NCBI GenBank assembly: GCA_963691705.1
Contig: OY829542.1
Span: forward strand, 60,784,427-60,848,426
Source: Viola odorata
Lineage: Eukaryota; Streptophyta; Magnoliopsida; Malpighiales; Violaceae
Length of the DNA stretch: 64,000 nucleotides
Direction: 5' to 3'
Shown here: piece after piece, positions 26,655 to 40,670 of the stretch
Position numbering within the stretch: the stretch's first letter is position 1
Layout of the letters: every line of letters begins with the position of its first letter
The notes under the pieces: model-generated
Database searches by the model: none
The model's input: only the letters and a program-made list of their open reading frames with translations
What the model was told of the DNA's origin: nothing
Translations under genes and position numbers: made by a program

Positions 26655-28146
26655 ATGGGTTACGTGCTGAGGGTGAGACTGGCATCATTCTTTGCCGGGG
26701 CGGCAACGGCGTCGTTTTTGGGCCTTGGAATCCTTTACAACGATTACAAGATCGCTCATCAATCCATCTCTCAACAGGTATATTGTCGCCGGATAGTTGT
26801 TACATTCCCTTTACCTTAGCGCCATATTTTTGTCTTACCTTGAACCTGGATGTGAACATTTTTGTTTCATGTTTTCAATTTGTACTGTTATTGTCTGCTC
26901 TCTTTTCCCTCATTTGCTTACGTTTTAGGTTAAATATTCTTTTTTACTTTCATTTTCAGTGTAGGCCCAGTAGATCCCTTAGGGCAAAAAATTGGGCTGG
27001 ATAGTTGCTACAGGGACATCTTAATTGCTTGATTTGTGTCGGTTCGTGCCCTGAGTTATAGGGTGCTATTGTTTGTCTTTGTATGTCTCTGCTGGATGAA
27101 TATGGGTTGCATTTTTGGATGAGATGCTATGCGGAGAAATTGTTCTTGCATTGTATGCCACATTTGTCAATCCTGGTTGGTTTTTCCCCAATTATGTCAG
27201 TGTTGCTTTGGCTTCACCTTTGTCATTTTCGCAACATATCGTTTTTATAGTGAGTTAGAGTTAAAGACACTTCATATTTATATTTATTAGGTAGATAGCA
27301 GGGATCTAGGTGGTGTATAATATGTACTAGAAGGTGCTAATGGCCTGCTCGATGAACTTCAAGAATGTAGCAATACTGAATCCTTTGTGCCTGAATGGAC
27401 TCTGTTAGGATGTGAACAAATTGTTTGTCCATCCCCTAGTCTTGCTTGTTCTAGCAGAGGTGCCTTACTTTGGATGGTTGGAGCATTCACTTCTTTTGTT
27501 GGCAATTGCACATTAGAACTGTGTTGTAACGTTGTAATATGTTTCTTTTCTTACCTTATGACTTTTAAGTAAAGACTAGCTGTGATTTTCATCATGGAGA
27601 GGGACGGAACTATTGTGTTTAGGAGAGAGGTCAGGATAATGATTTAGTCAGTCATATGAATATTATTTACAGGGTACCAACTGGATTCCAAGCTGTGGAA
27701 GATTTAGTCTCAAAATTCCGCACCCTTCCTCACGATGTAAAATAGGAAGGTTGAGAAAAAGGGGAGCACACCATTTATGTGATCCTAAATTCAGTGTTAT
27801 ATTACAAATAATATTTATGAAATAAGAAAAATAAAAGATGGAAAGTTGAGTCTTATTTTCTGAGGAAAATTTTCATTGTTATTTGGAGTTTATGGTAGAT
27901 GCCGCCAGCTGATAGGACATTGGTTCTTCCTTCAAGGATATAGGATTTGAGGTGTTTGAGCGGGCAACAAAATTATGCTCCTTTCTGTATTAACATATAT
28001 TGGAAACATGAATTTGTTATTTATATGGTGTTGTTTTTGTTCATGTTTTCCAGGTCAAAGGAGTTCATGAGTCATTGGATAGACGAATCTCTGCTTTGGA
28101 GCATTTGAAACAAACTGAAGCTTCACAGTCAGTGCAGACGGAGTAG
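26655..28146 (+). CDS. Small single-pass membrane protein, 71 residues, unknown function
   Basis: Two exons (26655-26777 and 28054-28146) joined in phase 0 across a 1.28-kb GT-AG intron. I do not recognise a named family. What can be seen: a short basic start (MGYVLRVR); one hydrophobic, small-residue-rich segment at about 9-27 (ASFFAGAATASFLGLGILY); then a soluble, amphipathic, probably coiled-coil tail with SISQQVKGVHESLDRRISAL. A coding signal is supported by the clean frame across the splice, the pyrimidine-rich acceptor, the GAGA-rich leader before the ATG and the divergent promoter shared with the GIF gene. The design resembles small organelle-membrane subunits, but that is speculation. 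Confidence 0.68.
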
Positions 28147-29660
28147 TTGCCTTATTTACTCTTACTCTAGTTTGAAACTGTGACTCGGAACATACTCTGG
28201 ATTGGCTTCTATCTTGTTTTCCCTCCGCGTTTATGGAATAATAGTGATTTAAAACTGTTTTGTGAGATATACGCTGATCAGTTGACAGATTTCCTGAAGA
28301 CATTTTTCCAGTCTTTTTTGGGGTGAATTCTGACGTAATAGAGCATTTATAGTCTGTAGTTGACCTTAATTATGTAGATCTGTGGAACAAGTTATGAATC
28401 ATGTGTTTATTGACCTGATTACATAGATCTGTGGCACAAATTATGAATCATATTACATTATTTTTGCCATCTGAGTTGCCCAATGGTAAAACAAAATCTG
28501 AATTTAAGGAATTTGAAGGAAATAATCGTTCCTTGCAGTGCATTTTTTGTTGTTGGTTTTAAATGGATTTGTGTTAGTTTCTTTACAAGGTCATGTGTGT
28601 GTAGCGTAGGGGTGAAAATCTTGAACAACTTGATGATGGTACTTATGTATAATATAGCTAAAAACCTTCACTTTCTTAACTAATTTGATACACTGCATAT
28701 TCTTTTAGTTGTCTATTTAGTACAAAATAATCATTGATTTTGATTACAAATACATTTTAATAATTACTCTACTTTAAATTGACCAATCAAAAAATAATAA
28801 ATAGACAGCTAAAATCAAAAAAATCAAAAAATGCCAAAACTGGACAACTAAAAGTCTAAAAGAATACGGGAATACCAAAAAACAATCAAAAATACTGTTA
28901 ACCATTTTACTAAGCTAATAAAGAATAAACTCATGGAGATAATACAACCATTAATGTACATTATTACTATATGAAATTGATAGGATTACATTTTGAAAAT
29001 AACTGTAATTTGAACATGGTTTTCCAATTTAAATTCTGGAAAACAGTTTTCCACGTCTGTACGAACACTTTTTTCTATTTTTCCACTGAAAATGAAAACA
29101 CGGAAAAGGAGATGAAAATTAAAATCAGAAAAATGAAAAGATTTGCCAGCTGCCTGCCTCTTGCACCACCTCAAAAACTGAAAACCACAATGTTTCTATT
29201 TATTTACCACCATTATACCATTAAATAAGGTATAATAATGGCAAACAAAAATAAAATCCAGCGATGCAACACAGCAACAGTTGAAAACAAAAAACAAAAA
29301 ACAAACAGAAAGTTGGAAGAGTCAACCAAAGGCATGAATGAACTTGTAAAGTCAGAGTCTAATCTTTGGTAATCAAGGCATCATCCAAGGATAGTACAAT
29401 TGTTCTAAAGAAGCATATCCCAACAGAAATACAAGTCATTAGTACACTTAAAATCCCATCCAACCCTATAACCTAAACAATAAAACCATAAAGACAACTC
29501 CCTCATAGGTAACAAAGACACCGGGCTATGATGCAGGAAAAAAATGATAGATATAGGCGCCAAGAGTACCTTTAAAAACATTCTCAGTATCTATGTATGT
29601 ATATAATATATAAATATATCCATCAGCAGTTGATCAGTCCAAAAGAGCATTAGGGATGGT
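28147..29660. other. Convergent intergenic region
   Basis: Two ~33-bp imperfect direct repeats (about 28373-28405 and 28422-28454, each with TAGATCTGTGG) lie in the likely 3' UTR of the 71-aa gene. A possible 169-bp inverted-repeat element spans 28698-28866 (TATTCTTTTAG...CTAAAAGAATA). The rest is A-rich without coding signal. Confidence 0.45.
28698..28866. mobile_element. Candidate short inverted-repeat element (MITE-like)
   Basis: The left end TATTCTTTTAGTTGTC is mirrored by the right end GACAACTAAAAG followed by TCTAAAAGAATA, i.e. imperfect terminal inverted repeats with a small insertion. The target duplication is not clear. Confidence 0.4.
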
Positions 29661-32600
29661 TCAGTGCACTGGAGAGCGAGGAACACGGGGCCGAACAGGT
29701 GTCTTCGATGGACTCACCCTGTATACAAAACAAAAATGGCCTTAAAGAAACTTGGAAACGAAGTTTGGTTGGGCCAAAACAATGATTGAAGGCAAGTGAA
29801 AGTGATAATAATATGCCAGAACTCACCTTATGGGCATTGACCCCAGAACAGCACCGCTACAGTTAAGTGCTGCAATTGCACTCTCAGCCTGCAAGAATTA
29901 AAGAACAGCACAGATGAAAAAATTATTAACAGCACCCAGTAACACATACCCGTGACTGTCGAAGGTCACATTCATTGAACATGAAGGGCGAAGAAAGCAG
30001 GTAAAAGTACAGCAAAAATGATGCAAATATAAACAACTGGTAATGTTAAAATTACACAACAGTATGTCAAGGAATCAATAAGATTCTAGGAACAACAAAT
30101 AGTCATCGCATGCCCAAACAATAAAATAGACAAGTTTCCCATATAAAATGAGATATATATGCCAACCCATATGGAAGTTCAATTCCCATAAAAATTATCA
30201 AGAAAGCAACTTCAAATGGAGTAAACAGAATCATTTGTAACAGGATTGCAATCTAATCCAGCCATCGTAATGAGAATGATGGCAAGTTCCCTTAATGCTT
30301 CATTACTAGTAAACCCAGGGTGAGCTGGATCACTCTCTTAAAAGTGTAGCTGCATCCAACAAGCCTGATATGAGTTTAACGGCCCATAGAGAATACAGAA
30401 GATGGGTTCATGCAAGTGGATACATTTAAGATGGGAAACTTATAGTCAGAATGTAGCAATAAGCTATATTATTATTGAAGAGATAGCAATGCCTGCATGC
30501 GCCTTATAATGTATTAGCCTTTTCTTTGGTTAACCAGACTAGTATCAACAGTCCAAGCAACAATCTAGAGGAAGTTATCAGGCAATGGTTTGGCTTCAAA
30601 GAAGATGTAACTGAAACAAGCTCTGTTAAGTATCCTTTAGCAAAAAAATTGAAACGAGAGGATTGCCAGAAACATTATTCAAATACAGTGATCATAAAGT
30701 CAAAAAAGTACTTTGCTAGGAGAAACAATGTCTTTGACCAAAAAAAATGAAGGACAAAAGCTAGCATGCATTATGCCAAAACCGGTTCTTCAAACCAATT
30801 TTATTTTTTTCTTTACTGTAAACATACATTTGTTCCTACTTCCCAGTATTTTCTTAGAAACTATATACTCTTTAAACAAACAACAACAACTAATTTAAAA
30901 TTAGCTGAGCTTGAGACAACTATGGAAAAGAGCAGAGGAGAATGAGAATAGATGATCCAAACTGAAACACAGGGATCTCTTTGGGTTTGCTACTGCCAAG
31001 CCAAAAACTTGTGAAGTAGTTTTACAAGGAGCATTTAACATAACATAAAAGAATGCATCGCTAGTATCTGGTTACTACAAGTAAAAGTACATCAATTGTA
31101 AATCACAAAAAATACCAAAATTTAAATGCCAAAATATCTACTGGCTATCCTAAAAGCAACAGGTCTTAAAAGAGGTACAGAACAACATACAGGAATCAGC
31201 AACTTTACATGCAAATCAGACACAATACAAAATGTGTAGCAAGGAAAAAGCATTTACTCTCAACACCAGGTTCTGGTTCACACAAATATTATAGCTACCA
31301 ACTTCCCATAAAAGCCAAGTAAATAGGACATGATATATGCTCCCTAGCAAGGATAAAAGCATCTACTGTCACAATGCCTAACAGGTTCTACTTCACAGAA
31401 GTTACAGCCACCAACTATCCATCAAATCCAAGTAAATGAGCCAACAATACTTGTAGATGATCAATTATCAAAAGCTTAACCACAATTTATGCTTGTATTG
31501 AGACTAGTTTCTGACTTTATTTAGTGTAGGTTTTTCTTTCAATTGTCTTTAACCTATTTAGGATTTATTTCATTAAACTATTTAAGAATCAGGGCTAAGG
31601 AGAATTTTTTTCCACTATCAACTTATCTTGATTTTTGGAAGTCTATATGAAAAACCCTATCCTTTCCGGTTCTAACTTCAACCTAATCTATTCTCAGCTT
31701 GTTTCACTGCAGAATGTTCATTTTTTCTTTTATCTATCCTGCTCTACACCAAACATAATTAAAAGAAAAACACCTTTAGCAAGTAAGGGTTTACATTCCA
31801 GTAGCAATGATGGAGTTCATGGTGATAAAATCGTCATAAATCTCCATAGGCTGAGAGACCATGTATAACTGAAGTCTTCTTATGGCTTATCCAAGCCTTG
31901 CAACAATAGAAACCAGTGAGAAATGGAAAATCTAGAAAGTGACCAGACTACTTGCACATACAGAAGAAACTCAAGATGAAATACCTATAAAATAAGAAAA
32001 TGCTTTTATGATGCTGGTAAATCCAGAGTTTTGATGGTAAAAAAGATGGGATCAGAAAATGCTTAGGGCAGGAATGAAATCTCTAATATGTGAATTAGAA
32101 ATTTAGGAGTGGAAATATGGATCAAATATTGAGTGTGCTAATTCTAATTATTTTGACAAAAAGTATCTTGCAGGGTGTGAAACTAGTGTTGACTGATCAC
32201 CATTATATGAAATTATGATTTTCATGCAGGTACTAATGACCATGATAGTTATGTGAGACATGGTGATAATCAATGATACTGATGCGAATAAAAAACCTTG
32301 AGTAACATGAAAGAGCGCAATCAAATCAATGCAGCAAATGAAAATTACAGGATTCCACCATAAAAGCCCTTCCATTCATAATGAACTTTCAACATAGGGA
32401 CGTTGTGACTTGTGATGAACAAACTCATATGAAGGAAACATGAATTTTTTTGGTACATGAACCTAATGCAATGTTTGAATTCCTACATGGACAAGTTCTA
32501 TGGAGTGAGGATCCATTCACAAGAGTTGAAAACTTCTCAAGAGAGATTGAAGTAACTAGTTAAAGAAGCCTTTATAGAGGTTGGAGTCAGATGAAGCCAA

Positions 32601-35600
32601 ATTGACAAATTCATTCAACAAGGTTTACTATGAGTGAAATAAAACTCATGGATATACTATTATATGCTATAAGCACCAAATACAGAAAGTCTGGTTGAAT
32701 CCACAAGATAAAGGCAAGATTAGTTCATCCTCCATAATGAGTTTCTTTCCATCTCAGGGGGCTTTGGCATGGTAGCTTAAATCTGACCAAGAAGAAAGGT
32801 CCACAGTTCATGCTACTGTCGCTAAGTCTATTTATGTGATCTATTTATTTAGCACAGACCTTTTTCTATAGTTATTGTTAAACTATGGGGCTGTTAAGAT
32901 TTATTTTGGGCTAACTAGTATAAACAAGGTGGGATTAACAAATGTCAATTTACTATGAGTTTGGGAAGTTTATGAAAATACTATCTCTTACGTTGCAAAC
33001 TTCAAATTAATGTCTCAGCTTGCTCTGGTACTGGATTTTGATTAGTGAAAATCAGATAAAGTTATGGTGCTATCGTGTAAGAATGGGTTTGACAGAAACA
33101 CTATTGCCGGAAACTCATTTCACTTTGCAGATTACCTCCACTCACCCAACAAGCTACGCATTCTTGTGTCTATGGCTCAAGGACAAGTGATCTTATCGAT
33201 CTTAAATCAACAGCTTTTAAGGCTTACTTGAGTTTGCTACAAGTTTGCAATGCCACAAGGAAATAAAGGCTTGAGGTTTAGGTTCCAATTCATTCCTCAT
33301 CTTGGTTCCACTTCAAGTTTAATAGTTATTTGAACTTCTTTCTTGGCTCACAGCATTCCAAAAAAAAAACTTCAGAAGGTACAAAAACTATGTACGGGTC
33401 TGCTAACACCCAAGGAAGAGCAACATAAAAGTTTTGTAGCCTCTCAAAAGCTAAATACTATGGAAACAGGACACCGGCTGCTAAAGGAAGAGCAACATGA
33501 ATGTCTAGGACCTCTCAGAAGCTAAATATTATGGTACATTGAGTTACTTTGTTGGCATACTCCCTCATAGTGAAGGTAGTTGGCAAGGGGAAAACAGGAA
33601 GAGCAACAAAAGAAAGGTAAGAGGCCCAATTTTTTTAGACTAAAAGGCATACAAAGAATCAATGACATGGACAAAATAAGGCACAACATAAGATGAAAGT
33701 GAAGACAGTGTAATTCTAGCATAGAGACCCCCATCATGGTTTTAAATTTCTTATTACATTGTCACAATAGCATATGCTTAGCGTTGATTGCACATATATG
33801 CAATACTTGCAAATTAAAATTACCTTGACCCGAGCATTTCAACCTCAATCATATAAGTAGACGTGATAACTACATAACCTAAGATAATGGATATCGAAGC
33901 TAGAATTGTAAACAATGTACTTTAAAGCATTTTGGAATGACACAATTTTCAAACAGAAAATGCATCTACTTTTAGCTCAACCGTAAACTCTTCTAGCTTA
34001 TATTGCCATCTCATGCCAACAGATAAGAAAAGTAGCATGCAACTCCACAACTAGAACAATTAACTTTTACCATCTTTGCCTAGAGCACTCACTCAATTAC
34101 TGAACTTGATGGCATGGGCGAACAAGTACTCTCCAAGAAACAAGTAGACCCCAAGTAACTCCTATTTAGCATGTCATGGTGATGCAAAAACATATTACTC
34201 TAGGATGGATATATTGAGCAAAAGATGAAATAAGAAGGGAATATGGAAATTGATCCCATGCTCATTGCTCAGATAAGAAATGAATTATTAGAACTGTAAT
34301 AATGCAAATAATAAGTGATATCGTCATCCTAAGATGTCAGCTTGTGAATGATCCCAGGATGAGCTCCGGCCAAAGATCTGAATGTTTCTGAAACAGAATT
34401 CTTGCTTAACCCAGGCTTTCTTAAAATGATTTTTTGGTTAAAAGAAAATAAGCAAATACCAGAAACAAAAGAATTTTGATAAGAAAAAAAAAATGTGTAT
34501 ATGCATATAAAGAAGAAAAAAAGTAGCAGGTTTCATTTCAATAGAAAAGAAAAAAGTTGAAGCGACAGAAATATTCAAGCAGATGACCCAGTATTTAAAC
34601 TTTAAAGAAATAACTACTAGAAAAGGCAGAAACTGAGGTGGCATTGGCAAACAGAAATTTCCCACATCTCAAAAAGTTATTAATTTCAGAAAAAAAACAT
34701 CGCACTTGATATTTCAAGAAGCAATATCTAAAATTCAAAAGTTAAACATAAAAATAACAAAATTTCAATCATTACCACTGCAAACTCGACAAACGCTATA
34801 CGGGTTGAATGATGATAGTCCCCAAGGAGCCTCAAGCGATGAACCTACAGATAGCATAATGTCCATGAGATAATAGTCAATGTACAAAGGGAAATAGTTG
34901 TCTTCAGGTTTTTCAGATATTATCCAATACAAACCTCTCCACAGAACGATTCAAAAAAGAGTCTGACATCTCCCTGAGTAACCTGAATCACCCAAACTAA
35001 CATATCAGAATAGGGGGGAAAACGAATGAAGTGTGAAATAGCTCCCAAAAAGACTTAAATGATCTCAACTCCCAACATTACCTTCTTGTCAATATTTGTA
35101 CAATAAACAGTCCTTGCACACATCTCGCGTTCATCTTCTGACTGAAGATCATAAAAATGTCACAAACAAGTCACTACAAAACGATTCAAGAAGGCACAAC
35201 ACTGAGAGGAATTCAAGACAAAGCAACGAAATTTATTGCAGCCAAGTAAGTTCTTACTCTTGGCAAGAATGTTGGGTTAACAGGTGCAATTGCAGTTTTG
35301 GAAGGTAGCACTCTCAGTGGGTAAAAGCCAAGGACAGTCCCTGACAAACTCAAAGCAGCCTTTGCACCTTCTGCAAGCATAATTCATGGTCAATCTATTT
35401 GAACTCAATTAATGGGAAGTAAATATAGAGGTGCTTAAAAGTACCTTCATCAGTGAATTCAACGAAGGCAAACCGGAGAACAGAGTTAGGATCACCACAT
35501 ATACGACAATCAACAACCTTTATTCCAAGAAAACAAAAGTAAGACGCCAGGAAAAAACACAAGAAGCCATCAGAAAACTGAAAAGAGAACATGAAAACCA

Positions 35601-36545
35601 AATAAAACCAGATACCTGACCACAATGCACAAAGAGACCTGCAAGTTGTTCTTCAGTAACCTATGTACAGTGAGATAGCCATGCTTGCGTGAGTACAAGC
35701 AAGCATAGAGAATATGTAAAAATAGAAGAATAGAAGAAGACACAACTATTTACCTGCTGATCAATGTCAGAAACATACACAGTCCTCCTTATTATATCAT
35801 CTCGCTGAGCCATACTTGTCCTAGTGTTTGACCTTCGCCTTCCTTGGTTAAAGTTGTTCTTCTTCTGGAACAAGCACAACCAAATATGAGAAAACAAAGC
35901 TACACCGAGCAAAAGTGAATGATACATAATCAAGTTTCTGCGAAAATGCCCCATTACCATTGTCCACAAAAACGCAAAACTTCATTGCAGTTTTCTTCTT
36001 CTATAACCATAGGACCAACTAGAAAATAACAATAATATGGTAACAAAAATGGGAACGAAGCATACCCTTCTAGTAGCATGACCATTGCCATTCCCAAGAT
36101 TGCTTTGCAGTAGAAGATTGTTGTTATAGCCAAAGCCATTAGCCAGATAGGCGTGATTGTTAGCAAGGGAAGGAGGCACAAACTCCTCAGCCATAGGATT
36201 CAGCTTGGACAAGATCTCCACCAAATCACTCATATCGCTCAACCCATTAGATTTAGACCTCTGATGAATCTGATTGGCTCCATACCCAGCAGCGGCTACA
36301 GCAGCTGCAGCGGACGCCATCATCTGATCAAACCCATTCTGCATCTGGGTCCCATTAGTCTTTCCGTTGCTCAGAGTTGTGGGTGGGTGCTCAAACTTGG
36401 CGTTGACAGTCTGATCATTGTTTGGGCCTTCTCTGCTGTTGACTGCAGATTCATTTCTGGGTTTTGATCTTTCAAGATCGTTGGAGTCGGATGATACTAC
36501 AGTGTCGTTGTCGAAATTCTGACCAGCATTCTCAGCAACAGCCAT
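29661..36545 (-). CDS. CID-type poly(A)-binding protein-interacting protein (PAM2 plus two RRMs)
   Basis: Ten minus-strand exons: 36545-36066, 35864-35754, 35660-35616, 35517-35445, 35370-35258, 35141-35082, 34982-34935, 34844-34776, 29888-29827, 29718-29661; 372 residues, phases consistent. A PAM2 motif (LSKLNPMAEEFVP, about 112-124) should bind the MLLE domain of poly(A)-binding protein. A basic GRRRSN patch precedes RRM1 (from RTVYVSDI, about 187, with RFAFVEF), and RRM2 starts at RTVYCTNI (about 284) with RIAFVEF. The C-terminus reads VSPSKTPVRPRVPRSPVH. This is the architecture of Arabidopsis CID8-CID13. Expected role: cytoplasmic or nuclear mRNA binding linked to PABP. Intron 8 (29889-34775, 4.9 kb) is much longer than the others and contains a ~50-bp duplication at 33411-33459/33485-33533. 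Confidence 0.94.
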
Positions 36546-37464
36546 GATCAAACAACAAAACACTGACTAGCTCTTGTATAACAGCAAAAGATGAGGGCTT
36601 TGTTCTACCTGGTGATTTATCTGCAAAAAAAGTTTGCTCCTTTGTGTTATTTGATTGATCAAGTAATGATCTTTAATAAAGAAATGAAAGGATGGAAATA
36701 GACCCATACAAGAAAAAATAAAAAAAATAAAAAATAAAGAATAAAAATGGAAAATAAACCCAGTAGGTGAAGAGAATAGTACGCACCTCCTCCTTACTCT
36801 GTTTTTTCTGCCTGCCTGCACTCCTTATCTAAGCTGCTCCCATTGATGAAAATGATAAAAGTGCAGAGTAATAAAAACCCACTTTGGGGATCGGTTTTGA
36901 AAGAGGAAAAGAAGACAAAACAAAAACCACTCTGCAATCTCTCGTTTTTTTTTGTTCTGTTTTTGATGGACTGATCTGCAATCTCTTCTGATTTTGAGAG
37001 AGACAAAATAACACAAAATAACACAGGAGTAATAATTAACGACCCAGCCTTTACTTTTTTAGCCAATTTTTTTCACAGTTTCTATTTGTTATTTATTATT
37101 ATTTTATCAAATACTATAAATTTGTACTTGTTTAGTCTTGTAATCTTGTAGATAAAAAGATAGAAACGGGTCTGCTCTTCGGATCGTCCGTTTGTGCTGC
37201 ACTGCCTTTTTTGGACCGTATCTGACAATCTCAGGAATTCAATACAAGACTCCTTGCATTTGTGTTGCATTACATTTCATTTCTGCCTAATGGATGACTA
37301 TCACCAAACCCTATCCTTATGTAGTATGTATGTACATGCCCATCCATCCAACACACATGCCATCATCATACATTACATTCCCATGCATCATGCATCATGG
37401 TCTTTATTTATGTATATTTATTTTTATTCAAATATTTCTCCATTAATTAAGTTATAAATACGTT
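36546..37464. other. CID 5' leader/promoter region
   Basis: About 480 bp upstream of the CID start there are A/T- and C/T-rich stretches typical of a plant promoter and 5' UTR, possibly with a leader intron. Nothing coding was recognised. Confidence 0.45.
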
Positions 37465-37581
37465 ATCTCTTTTCCTAAAGAATCTCGTAATTCTATAAAT
37501 ATTTATTAATTATCACATCAATAACTTATTAGGTAATGATAAATATTTATAGAATTATGATATTCTTTAGGGAAAAGAGAT
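37465..37581. mobile_element. Foldback (long inverted repeat) element, 117 bp
   Basis: A left arm of ~43 bp (ATCTCTTTTCCTAAAGAAT...) is mirrored by the right arm 37538-37581 (...ATTCTTTAGGGAAAAGAGAT), with only a few mismatches and a ~30-bp loop. It looks like a MITE or foldback element, and if transcribed it would form a strong hairpin. Confidence 0.65.
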
Positions 37582-37664
37582 GTTATTAAAAGGGTTTTGT
37601 TGTTGTTGTTGGTTACGTATTCTTAAAATGTTTATTAAACGAACAATTTTTTATATTAAGTTAA

Positions 37665-37923
37665 TACTCCATTCGTCCTTTAATAACAAATATTTTATAA
37701 TAGTAGAAAAAACGTAAGATAATGATCTTTAATCTTATTTTATTACACATTGTTTCATTTTTACCTCTAATTTTTATTTAAATTAACACACCATCATCAA
37801 ATTTGGTTGATTCAAAAAAAAAAAATCATTTGCACAAAATATATTCAGAAAAGATTAAATGACAAATACTCCAAATAATATAAAAATATAAAAAAACATT
37901 TGTTATTAAAAAATATAGGGGTA
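37665..37923. mobile_element. Stowaway-type MITE, ~259 bp (copy B)
   Basis: The interior is closely related to the MITE at 26220-26484 (shared AATGATCTTT, TATTGTTTCATTTTTAC, CACACCATCATCAAATT, TCATTTGCACAAAATATA). Its ends (TACTCCATTCGTCCTTTAAT and a degenerate ...TAGGGGTA) have diverged. The family identity is clear; the right border is approximate. Confidence 0.65.
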
Positions 37924-40670
37924 CACTATTTCTTGTCGCAAAATAATTATAATGAGAGCATCCTTACTTATTTTATTTGCTATCAATCTTACTCATATGA
38001 TAACTAACTTATTAGCGAGGTAAGTATAACAAAATAATTATTTTCATCAACTTATTCAAAACAAATATTATTATTATATAGTTAACGTTAAAACTCGTAT
38101 GGATTTTATATACTATCCAAAAAAATAAAATTGTAAGGTTAAAAAGTATATTCTTAGGCCTTTAGGGATGTAAGTACATCAATTTATAGGGTCCTCAAGT
38201 TATAAAATATAGACAATTGTTTTTTTTGCCAGTAAGTTGAATAGAATTGTAGCATTATACAAGAAATATAAACGCCGAATAAAACTGAGATTGACCTTAA
38301 AAGACAAAACTCAAGGAGTCACAAATCGACTCCATAACATCCAAAATCAATAATTTGTCCAACAAAATACAAGAAGACGAATAGAATGAGGAAAACGAGG
38401 AAAATGAGGAAATTCAAAATACATCAATTGAAAAATAAGGAGAGAAAATCTTGTATAATAATTGATCTTGATCAAAACTATCTCTGTTGAAAACTATCGA
38501 GTTTCGCTTATAATTGTTCGCATTTTAGAATATCATATATGTTCAACTTTTTTTTTTGGAATATCAAATTGTTACATTCCATTGGAAAAATAAAAAAAAG
38601 TTACAATAGATAGCTTGAATAAACCCATACAAGCCTATTTAATGGATTTTGGTATCATGCCATCAACACCAATCAACCATTGGCCTAATAAATTCGAGAA
38701 AAACTCTCTTCGAATTGAAGTGACAATTCTAAAAAATAATGAGGTTACACTCTAACCACCACATGTGTCAAGTCGTTTACGTCATTCACTTTTCTTTTTC
38801 TTTATGATCTCAAAAAATTGAAATTCAAAGGGATAATATAAGATGACATAGAATAGCTGCTGGCATGGAGATTGAAGAGTATTTTGTTTTTGAACGAGAG
38901 AGGCGTTGAAGAAGGATTGGTGATGAAACGGCTGCGTTTGCAAAATTGGTGGGTTGAGAAAACAAAGAAACGTACAAGACAGAGTCATGGGGACACGTGG
39001 AGGTGAGATGTGGCAACTGAGAGGATACTCTCTTTGGTCGTCGTACATGCCCGCCAGAGGTGGGGCCACTTTTGTGTCGGGATGATGATGATGATGATAA
39101 AGTTACTAATACGGTAATACCCTTCATATTTTTACCAGAAATACTTGGGAAAAAAAGAAAAGAAAAAGAGTATGTTGATGTAATTTCTTTTTCCCCCAAA
39201 ATAGGTACGTGATGTAATTTATGACTTATACAAGCCCACATTTATTCCTTCAAGGTTGTAATTGAATATAAATTTATATATATTAAAGCATATAAAATGT
39301 TATCAATCTCATACCATACCGCCCGGTACATCTCATCCCAATACGTAAAATTTCGATTTATACCAATCATTTTGTTCATACATTTGAGCAATATGACTAA
39401 AATGGATGGTACATCTCATCCCAAATATCCAACACTAAAAAATGAATCATAAATTTGTATGTATATATAAAAAAATAAAATATTAAGATGTTAATCGAAA
39501 TCGATATTTTAGTCAAAACCGATATATTTCATATTAATAGTCAAATCGAGACGCTCACCAGTACGAGATTGATAACCTTAATATAAATTTATTCCTCACT
39601 GTATATGGAACCCATCATTTATTCGGGCATCCAAAGCGCTGCGATTATAAAATTGTTGCTAGAAGAAAAAGTCCCTCCTTTTATTAATTCTTGTTTGAAT
39701 TAATAAAAGGAACATAAAAAATAAGAGTATTTTTTTCAATATATTAATTAATAAAAAGACTTAACAAGAGACTTATAAATTATTAATTTATCTTTAATTT
39801 AGGTTATAAAACTTGAGTTTTTCTTTTCCTTTCAATAAGCTAAAGTTTGAGTTTCGAACAAAAGAAAATATGATACTAAAAAAATTACTCCACATAAAAT
39901 CTAATCCTACTTATTAGGAGTGTTCATCGGTCGGTATCGAAATATTTCGGTAATAAAAATTCGATATATCATACTATAAATAATAGATACCATACAATAT
40001 TATCTATTGTTTGGTATCATTATTAAATTACTGAAATAATTTCGGTACAATATTCGACATTACCGAATACCGAATCAAACTATAAATTGGACAATTTTGT
40101 GAAAAAAATGAGGGTTTTAAGATGAGATGGAGAGAAAAAATAGAAAGGATTTAGAGAGTTAAATTGGATAAGAAAATGAGTTTCTAGTGTGGTGTGTATA
40201 TGTTTAATAAAAATTATTTATTGTACTATACCAAATAAAGTTCCATTAATATTCAAGAAAAAAATACTAAAAAATAAATACCAACTAAATAGAGTAAAAT
40301 TCATTTCCATATTTCAATGATTACGTTACTACCTATTGTAAAAAGTGTTGAAAACTTTAATGAACAGTTGGAGGAGGAAAGAGAAAAATATACGAGGACT
40401 AGTAATTTTCGTCACACACACGGCAAAGGAGAGAGAATTGTACGATAGCATCCCACAAATTACACGCGTTGCTAAAACCGATTAGTCTACATCTGTCATC
40501 CCGGAATTTTTTTTCTTTTATATTTATCTAATCATTACCGCTGGATTTTCCCCCCTTGATTTGGAAATCCGTAATGTCAATCATACAAATACAATACATT
40601 AATCCACCAATCACAAGTTAGACAATTGAAATTTTACCTAAAAATAAAAGTTAGATGATTGAAATCTTGC
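37924..40670. other. Gene-free AT-rich stretch
   Basis: No gene was recognised. A 14-bp perfect hairpin (CCTTTTATTAATTC and its complement) occupies 39677-39710. The open frames at 38782-39241 have no recognisable homology and no splice support. Confidence 0.5.

Noticed and set aside
30526..30898. Plus-strand frames inside the long CID intron
   Set aside because: Low-complexity sequence with no splice context, on the strand opposite to the host gene; no family recognised.
38782..39241. Overlapping minus-strand frames of 95 and 138 codons
   Set aside because: No recognisable motif, no splice partners, low-complexity composition; most likely chance.
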